Shown: in pieces, positions 31,796-35,471 of the stretch
Numbering within the stretch: the first letter of the stretch is position 1
How the letters are laid out: each line of letters begins with the position of its first letter
Assembly (NCBI GenBank): GCA_010365215.1
Contig: JAAFGT010000041.1
Coordinates: 1-35,471 of the forward strand
DNA: 35,471 bases
From: Acidipila sp.
Lineage (GTDB): Bacteria; Acidobacteriota; Terriglobia; Acidiferrales; UBA7541
Direction: 5' to 3'
Translations under genes and position numbers: made by a program
Notes under the pieces: model-generated
Told to the model about the DNA's origin: nothing
Databases searched by the model: none
Seen by the model: only the letters and a program-made list of their open reading frames with translations

Positions 31796-32245
31796 CTATT
31801 CCGCCACGCGGCGCAGTTTGATCCACTGCGCGCGGCGCATTTTTCTAAATCCACGCACGGGTCCAGGAACCCGGTGCGATACCGTGCAGAACGGGCAGAC
31901 AAATCGCGTGCCCAGCGCGGTGGAAATCTTCTCTACAATCACCGCCCAACCCGGCTTGCAGAACCGGAAGGGCACCTGCTCGGGCGGCTGTGCCACGGCC
32001 CGCACAACCGGCTTCAATGCTTTGGCCGGCGGGGCCGCCACGACGCTTTTGCGCGCCGAAATTTTCCCCGCGGAAATTTTCGCCGGCGCAATTTTCCGCT
32101 CCGCAGCGCCATGCGCGGAGCTGCTGCGCGCCGAACTCCGGCTGGCACCGCTCCGGGTCGAGCTGGTACGTGCTGAGCTGCTGCGTGCTGAACTGCCTAG
32201 AGCCCTCCGGCGACTTGCCGGCCGTGCCGATCTGCTCGCACTCAT
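31796..32245 (-). CDS. Unknown basic, cysteine-containing protein inserted between rplB and rpsS
   Basis: The product is 149 residues and is not recognised. Residues 1-66 are low complexity and very basic: Ser/Ala/Arg-rich, then the five-residue repeat [15 protein letters not shown]. Residues about 90-149 look globular: [20 protein letters not shown], then VCPFCTVSH and a very basic end ([16 protein letters not shown]). Cys96, Cys117, Cys120 and His124 could bind a metal. The ATG has AGGA seven bases upstream, the C-terminal half shows GC-rich third codon positions like its neighbours, and the stop lies seven bases before rpsS. An RNA- or ribosome-binding role is inferred only from charge and location. 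Few S10 operons carry a gene here. Confidence 0.65.
   Translation of the reverse strand: MSASRSARPASRRRALGSSARSSSARTSSTRSGASRSSARSSSAHGAAERKIAPAKISAGKISARKSVVAAPPAKALKPVVRAVAQPPEQVPFRFCKPGWAVIVEKISTALGTRFVCPFCTVSHRVPGPVRGFRKMRRAQWIKLRRVAE
32058..32096 (-). repeat. 15-bp-period repeats in the unknown S10-operon gene
   Basis: GAAATTTTC at 32058-32066 and 32073-32081 and GCAATTTTC at 32088-32096 recur every 15 bases. In the coding frame (minus strand) they give AAA-ATT pairs, producing the [15 protein letters not shown] series. They stand out in otherwise GC-rich sequence. Confidence 0.75.
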
Positions 32246-32348
32246 CTGTCGTCCTTTCCCTGAAACCCGCCGCGCCAGGCTTAGTGGGGTTTCTCCGTCC
32301 GCAGACGGGATTTTCCTGTGACTTCCGCTGTGACTTGCGCCGCAGCCG

Positions 32349-33170
32349 CTACGGCTTCCGCCTCTGCACTACATACTTATCCGCCCGGTGACTACGCCGC
32401 GTCTTCGCGCCCAGGGTGGGAAAGCCCCAGGGCGTCTGCGGATGGTTTCCCTTCACGCGGCCTTCTCCGCCGCCGTGGGGGTGGTCTACTGGATTCATGG
32501 CTACGCCGCGCACCGTGGGCCTGCGGCCCATCCAGCGCGTCTTGCCGGCTTTGCCGTACGTCACGTTTTCGTGGTCAAGGTTGCCGATCTGCCCGACCGT
32601 GGCGATGCAGTCCAGATGGAATTTCCGGATTTCGCCGGAAGGCAGCTTGATCAGCGCGATGTCGCCTTCTTTCGAGAGCAACTGCGCCGACGAGCCCGCC
32701 GAACGCACCACCTGCCCGCCTTTTCCTGGAAACAGCTCCAAGTTGTGAATCGGCGTGCCCGGAGGAATCAGGCGAATGGGCAGAGCGTTGCCCGGCAAAA
32801 TGTCCGCGCCCGCACCGCTTTGCACGGTCATGCCCACTTCAAGCCCCACGGGATGGAGGATGTAGCGCTTCTCGCCATCCACGTAGTGCAACAAAGCGAT
32901 GCGCGCCGAGCGGTTGGGGTCGTATTCAATCGACGCCACCTTGGCGGGGATCCCCGTCTTGTCGCGGCGGAAATCGATGCGCCGGTACTGGCGCTTGTGC
33001 CCGCCACCGCGATGCCAGATGGTGATTTCGCCGTGCGAGTTTCTGCCGCCCGAGCGCTTCTTCGGCTCCAGCAGCGATTTTTCCGGCGTCTCGCGGGTGA
33101 GATCGCTCTTATCGAGAGCGGTCAGAAAACGCCGCGATGCCGTGTATGGTTTAAAACTCTTTAGCGCCAT
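32349..33170 (-). CDS. rplB: 50S ribosomal protein L2
   Basis: The product is 273 residues, normal length. It has [20 protein letters not shown] at the start, [20 protein letters not shown], and the C-terminal signature [15 protein letters not shown] with [18 protein letters not shown]2 is required for subunit joining and peptidyl transfer. The ATG follows AGAGGG. The 103-base gap to the next gene is the longest in the S10 part of the operon and contains two short hairpins (32262-32293 and 32295-32308) without T-tracts. Confidence 0.98.
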   Translation of the reverse strand: MALKSFKPYTASRRFLTALDKSDLTRETPEKSLLEPKKRSGGRNSHGEITIWHRGGGHKRQYRRIDFRRDKTGIPAKVASIEYDPNRSARIALLHYVDGEKRYILHPVGLEVGMTVQSGAGADILPGNALPIRLIPPGTPIHNLELFPGKGGQVVRSAGSSAQLLSKEGDIALIKLPSGEIRKFHLDCIATVGQIGNLDHENVTYGKAGKTRWMGRRPTVRGVAMNPVDHPHGGGEGRVKGNHPQTPWGFPTLGAKTRRSHRADKYVVQRRKP

Positions 33171-33203
33171 GATTCCCTCTTGCCCGCTGCCAATCTCCGC
33201 AGA

Positions 33204-33500
33204 CTAGAGACTCTCGCTGTACTCGATCATCTTTTCGCCGGCCGCCAGCTTGACGTAGGCCTTCTTCCAGTCACGCCGGTAGCCTTCGCTCTTGCCGCGC
33301 CGCCGGAACTTCCCGAAATACTGCGCGGTGCGCACGGAATCCACTTTGACTTTGAAAATCTTCTGCACCGCTTCCTTGATCTGCGTCTTGGTCGCGGCCG
33401 GAGCCACTTCGAATACCACGGTGTGCTGCGTCTCTTTTACGCCCAGCCCTTTCTCGGTGATGATGGGCCGGCGGATCACGTGATAAGAATTCGTCAACAT
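33204..33500 (-). CDS. rplW: 50S ribosomal protein L23
   Basis: The product is 98 residues, normal length. NSYHVIRRPIITEKGLGVKE and the KTQIKEAVQKIFKVKVDSVR segment are typical. L23 sits at the exit tunnel and docks trigger factor and SRP. It starts three bases after the rplD stop and lies 33 bases before rplB. Confidence 0.97.
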   Translation of the reverse strand: MLTNSYHVIRRPIITEKGLGVKETQHTVVFEVAPAATKTQIKEAVQKIFKVKVDSVRTAQYFGKFRRRGKSEGYRRDWKKAYVKLAAGEKMIEYSESL

Positions 33501-33503
33501 GCG

Positions 33504-34331
33504 CTAATCCTTCTTCGCTTTGGGTGCTTTGGCCTTCTTTTTCTTTGCCGGAGCTTTCTCCGCTTTCGCGGGCTTGGCTTTTGCCGCGGGCTTGGCGGCT
33601 TTCTTTACCGGCTTCTTCGGAGCAGGCTCAATCTGCACGGTCTGCGAAGGGGCGGCAGTGCGCGTGTCCGAGCGGCCTTCGGCGCGCGCTTCGCCGCGCT
33701 TATGCGGCTCGAGCGATTCGGAGAGCCGCAGCGCGGCGTCCTTGGATACCAGCAGGCGGTCGTGCAGCAGCAGGTCGTAGGGCCTGAGCTCTTGCGGTGC
33801 CACCATTTTGGTTCCATGCAGGTTGCGGCTGGCCAGCTCCAGATTACGGTTGCCCGGTTTTTCGACAATCAGGAAAGACTGGCTCTGGCCATTCAACTTC
33901 CCCAGCGTCTCGCGGAAAATCTTGGTGCGGTGCGATTCGAGCGCCCAATCTTCCACCACGGTTAATTTCTGTTCTTCCAGTTTCGCGGTGAGCGCCGAAC
34001 GCAGCGCGCCCAGCAACACTTTGCGCGGCAGCCGGTAAGAGTAATCGCGCGGCTTGGGGCCATGGACGATGCCGCCCTTGCGCCAGATCGGCGAGCGGAT
34101 CGAGCCCACGCGCGCACGGCCGGTGCCTTTCTGCTTCCAAAGTTTTCGGCCTGAGCCGGATACTTCTCCGCGCCGCTTGGTGCTGTGCGTGCCCGCGCGT
34201 TCCCCGGCCAGCTGCCAGCGTACCGCTTCGTGCAGCAGGTGAGGCTTGACCGCCACGGCAAACACCGCGTCAGACAGCTCGACCTGTCCCACCGTCTTGC
34301 CTTCCAGATTCACTACGTCAACACTCGCCAT
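33504..34331 (-). CDS. rplD: 50S ribosomal protein L4 with Lys/Ala/Pro-rich tail
   Basis: The product is 275 residues, about 65 longer than usual. The core has the L4 features GTHSTKRRGEVSGSGRKLWK and QKGTGRARVGSIRSPIWRKG, with PKPRDYSYRLPRKVLLGALR. After about residue 210 the sequence is low complexity and basic (KKPVKKAAKPAAKAKPAKAE and KKKKAKAPKAKKD). L4 lines the exit tunnel and in some bacteria autoregulates the S10 operon. It lies 32 bases after rplC and three before rplW. Confidence 0.97.
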   Translation of the reverse strand: MASVDVVNLEGKTVGQVELSDAVFAVAVKPHLLHEAVRWQLAGERAGTHSTKRRGEVSGSGRKLWKQKGTGRARVGSIRSPIWRKGGIVHGPKPRDYSYRLPRKVLLGALRSALTAKLEEQKLTVVEDWALESHRTKIFRETLGKLNGQSQSFLIVEKPGNRNLELASRNLHGTKMVAPQELRPYDLLLHDRLLVSKDAALRLSESLEPHKRGEARAEGRSDTRTAAPSQTVQIEPAPKKPVKKAAKPAAKAKPAKAEKAPAKKKKAKAPKAKKD

Positions 34332-34363
34332 GGTCTTCTCGCCTTCCGTTACGTCGCCTTCCG

Positions 34364-35011
34364 TTACGCCGCGGGCCGCGCACGGCGAATCATCACGTAA
34401 CCGCCGTTCGGACCGGGAATGGCTCCGCGCACCAGCAGCAGATTCTCTTCCGCATCTACTTTCACCACTTCAAGATTCTTGACGGTTACGCGCTCGTGGC
34501 CCATATGCCCGGGCATATGCTGTCCCGGCCACACGCGCGAAGGAAACGAGCTGCCGCCAATCGAGCCGGGCGCGCGGTGGAACATGGAGCCGTGAGAGGC
34601 GTCGCCGCCGCGGTAGTGCCAGCGCTTTACGCCGCCCTGAAAGCCTTTACCCTTGCTAATGCCGCAGACGTCGACCACTTCGCCCAGCTTGAAATGTTCC
34701 GCCAGCACGCGGTCGCCGACTTTGGTTTCTTTCTCGGACTCTTCCAGGCGGATTTCGCGCACAAAGCGCATGGGCGCGGCGTCGGCCTTTTTGAAATGCC
34801 CGGTCATCGCTTTGTTGACACGCTGCGGCTTGATGAATTCCACCAGGCCCAGTTGCGCGGCTTCGTAGCCGTCGGTTTCCATGCTGCGCCGCTGCACCAC
34901 CACGCACGGGCCGGCCTGCACTACGGTGCAGGGAATGGCGGTGCCGTCTTCGGTATAGATCTGCGTCATACCGAGCTTGATGCCGAGAATGCCGTTGACT
35001 GCCATGTTCAT
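34364..35011 (-). CDS. rplC: 50S ribosomal protein L3
   Basis: The product is 215 residues, normal length. [20 protein letters not shown] opens the core, and [20 protein letters not shown] with [20 protein letters not shown] and [20 protein letters not shown] are diagnostic. L3 nucleates 50S assembly near the peptidyl transferase centre. The ATG at 35011 lies close to AGAGGT; the second Met at 35005 has better spacing and may be the start. It begins six bases after the rpsJ stop. Confidence 0.98.
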   Translation of the reverse strand: MNMAVNGILGIKLGMTQIYTEDGTAIPCTVVQAGPCVVVQRRSMETDGYEAAQLGLVEFIKPQRVNKAMTGHFKKADAAPMRFVREIRLEESEKETKVGDRVLAEHFKLGEVVDVCGISKGKGFQGGVKRWHYRGGDASHGSMFHRAPGSIGGSSFPSRVWPGQHMPGHMGHERVTVKNLEVVKVDAEENLLLVRGAIPGPNGGYVMIRRARPAA

Positions 35012-35017
35012 CGACCT

Positions 35018-35353
35018 CTACTTGACGCCATGCTCGCGCCCGAACGCTTTGATTTCCACGTCCACGCCCGGCGGAAGATCCAGTTTCATCAGCGCGTCCA
35101 CCGTATCCGGCGTAGGCTCCAGAATATCGATCAGGCGCTTGTGCGTGCGCATTTCGAACTGTTCGCGCGATTTCTTGTCCACGTGCGGCGAACGCAGCAC
35201 CGTCCAGCGATTGATGGTGGTGGGCAGCGGAATGGGCCCCGCAACATTGGCGCCGGTACGGCGAGCCGTGTCTACGATATCCCGCGTGGACTGATCCAGC
35301 AGGCGGTGGTCGTAGGCCTTCAGGCGAATGCGAATTTTTTCTCCGGCTGACAT
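35018..35353 (-). CDS. rpsJ: 30S ribosomal protein S10
   Basis: The product is 111 residues, slightly longer than the usual 103. [20 protein letters not shown] and [20 protein letters not shown] with [20 protein letters not shown] are diagnostic. S10 lies in the 30S head and also acts as NusE in antitermination. It is the first gene of the S10 group, 23 bases after the tuf stop, so tuf and S10 are probably on one transcript. Confidence 0.98.
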   Translation of the reverse strand: MSAGEKIRIRLKAYDHRLLDQSTRDIVDTARRTGANVAGPIPLPTTINRWTVLRSPHVDKKSREQFEMRTHKRLIDILEPTPDTVDALMKLDLPPGVDVEIKAFGREHGVK

Positions 35354-35376
35354 AAGCTCCCTATTCTCGTTGACGC

Positions 35377-35471
35377 CTACTCAATAATATCGGTGACCGC
35401 GCCTGCGCCCACGGTGTGGCCGCCTTCGCGAATGGCGAAGCGCAGGCCCTTCTCGAGCGCTACCGGCGTAA
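35377..35471 (-). CDS. tuf: Elongation factor Tu, C-terminal end (runs off right edge)
   Basis: Only the last 31 or so codons are in the window. They read [20 protein letters not shown] followed by AGAVTDIIE and TAG, which is the EF-Tu C-terminus. EF-Tu delivers aminoacyl-tRNA to the ribosome. Position just upstream of rpsJ matches the str-S10 arrangement. A histidine stands where many EF-Tu proteins have arginine in EGGRTVGAG; this is a tolerated variant. Confidence 0.95.
   Translation of the reverse strand, partial: TPVALEKGLRFAIREGGHTVGAGAVTDIIE

Noticed and set aside
31789-31902. Longer start of rpsS
   Set aside because: The added residues have no S19 similarity and overlap the preceding gene; [10 protein letters not shown] is the family start.
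32262-32308. Two hairpins between rplB and the unknown gene, considered as a terminator
   Set aside because: No T-run follows either stem in the transcribed (minus) direction, and the downstream genes are essential and need the same transcript.
1-35471. CRISPR arrays, tRNA and rRNA genes, insertion sequences
   Set aside because: No regularly spaced identical repeats, cloverleaf sequences, rRNA motifs or transposase-like frames were seen.

Overview
The window is GC-rich bacterial chromosome. It most resembles Acidobacteriota, inferred from overall style: GC-rich codon use, a TonB-family protein with repeated TGGFG segments, secreted matrixins beside Ig-repeat lipoproteins, and very long PilX-like proteins. 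No rRNA, tRNA, CRISPR array, insertion sequence or phage gene was seen. The assignment is inference, since no 16S sequence is present.

Layout. Positions 1-3706 hold small housekeeping or accessory genes: the start of an exported protein on the minus strand, a secreted lipocalin-like protein, a Bax-inhibitor-1 family membrane protein, a stand-alone HD hydrolase related to alarmone (ppGpp) hydrolases, and a fused acyl-carrier/KAS-III-like protein. Positions 3999-8902 are a four-gene minor pseudopilin operon (FimT/GspH-, PilV-, PilW- and PilX-like) closed by a strong intrinsic terminator. Then come a secreted coiled-coil protein (9130-9714) and, convergent to it, a compact three-gene exported operon on the minus strand (14266 to 9769): a lipoprotein with about six Ig-like repeats, a small exported protein and a matrixin-type zinc metalloprotease. 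From 14508 to 18184 lie a conserved-looking cytosolic hypothetical, then a coupled set of a small ORF, a TonB-like energy transducer and an M48-like protein whose zinc motif has lost its first histidine. A bidirectional terminator at 18225-18266 separates this from the next block.

From 18287 to the right edge the minus strand carries a nearly complete str/S10/spc/alpha translation superoperon, read right to left: tuf (3' end), rpsJ, rplC, rplD, rplW, rplB, an unexpected unknown gene, rpsS, rplV, rpsC, rplP, rpmC, rpsQ, rplN, rplX, rplE, rpsN, rpsH, rplF, rplR, rpsE, rpmD, rplO, secY, adk, map, infA, rpmJ, rpsM, rpsK, rpsD, rpoA, rplQ. Gene order is canonical except for the insertion of a 149-residue, unrecognised, basic, Cys-containing protein between rplB and rpsS (31796-32245). 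Several ribosomal proteins carry low-complexity tails, and 15-bp (five-residue) tandem repeats recur at the N-terminal ends of rpsQ, the matrixin and the inserted gene.

The most interesting items are the inserted S10-operon gene, the ACP-KAS-III fusion, the degenerate M48 site, the Ig-lipoprotein/matrixin cassette with its repeat-built start region, and the oversized PilX-like protein in a pilin cluster without PilY1.
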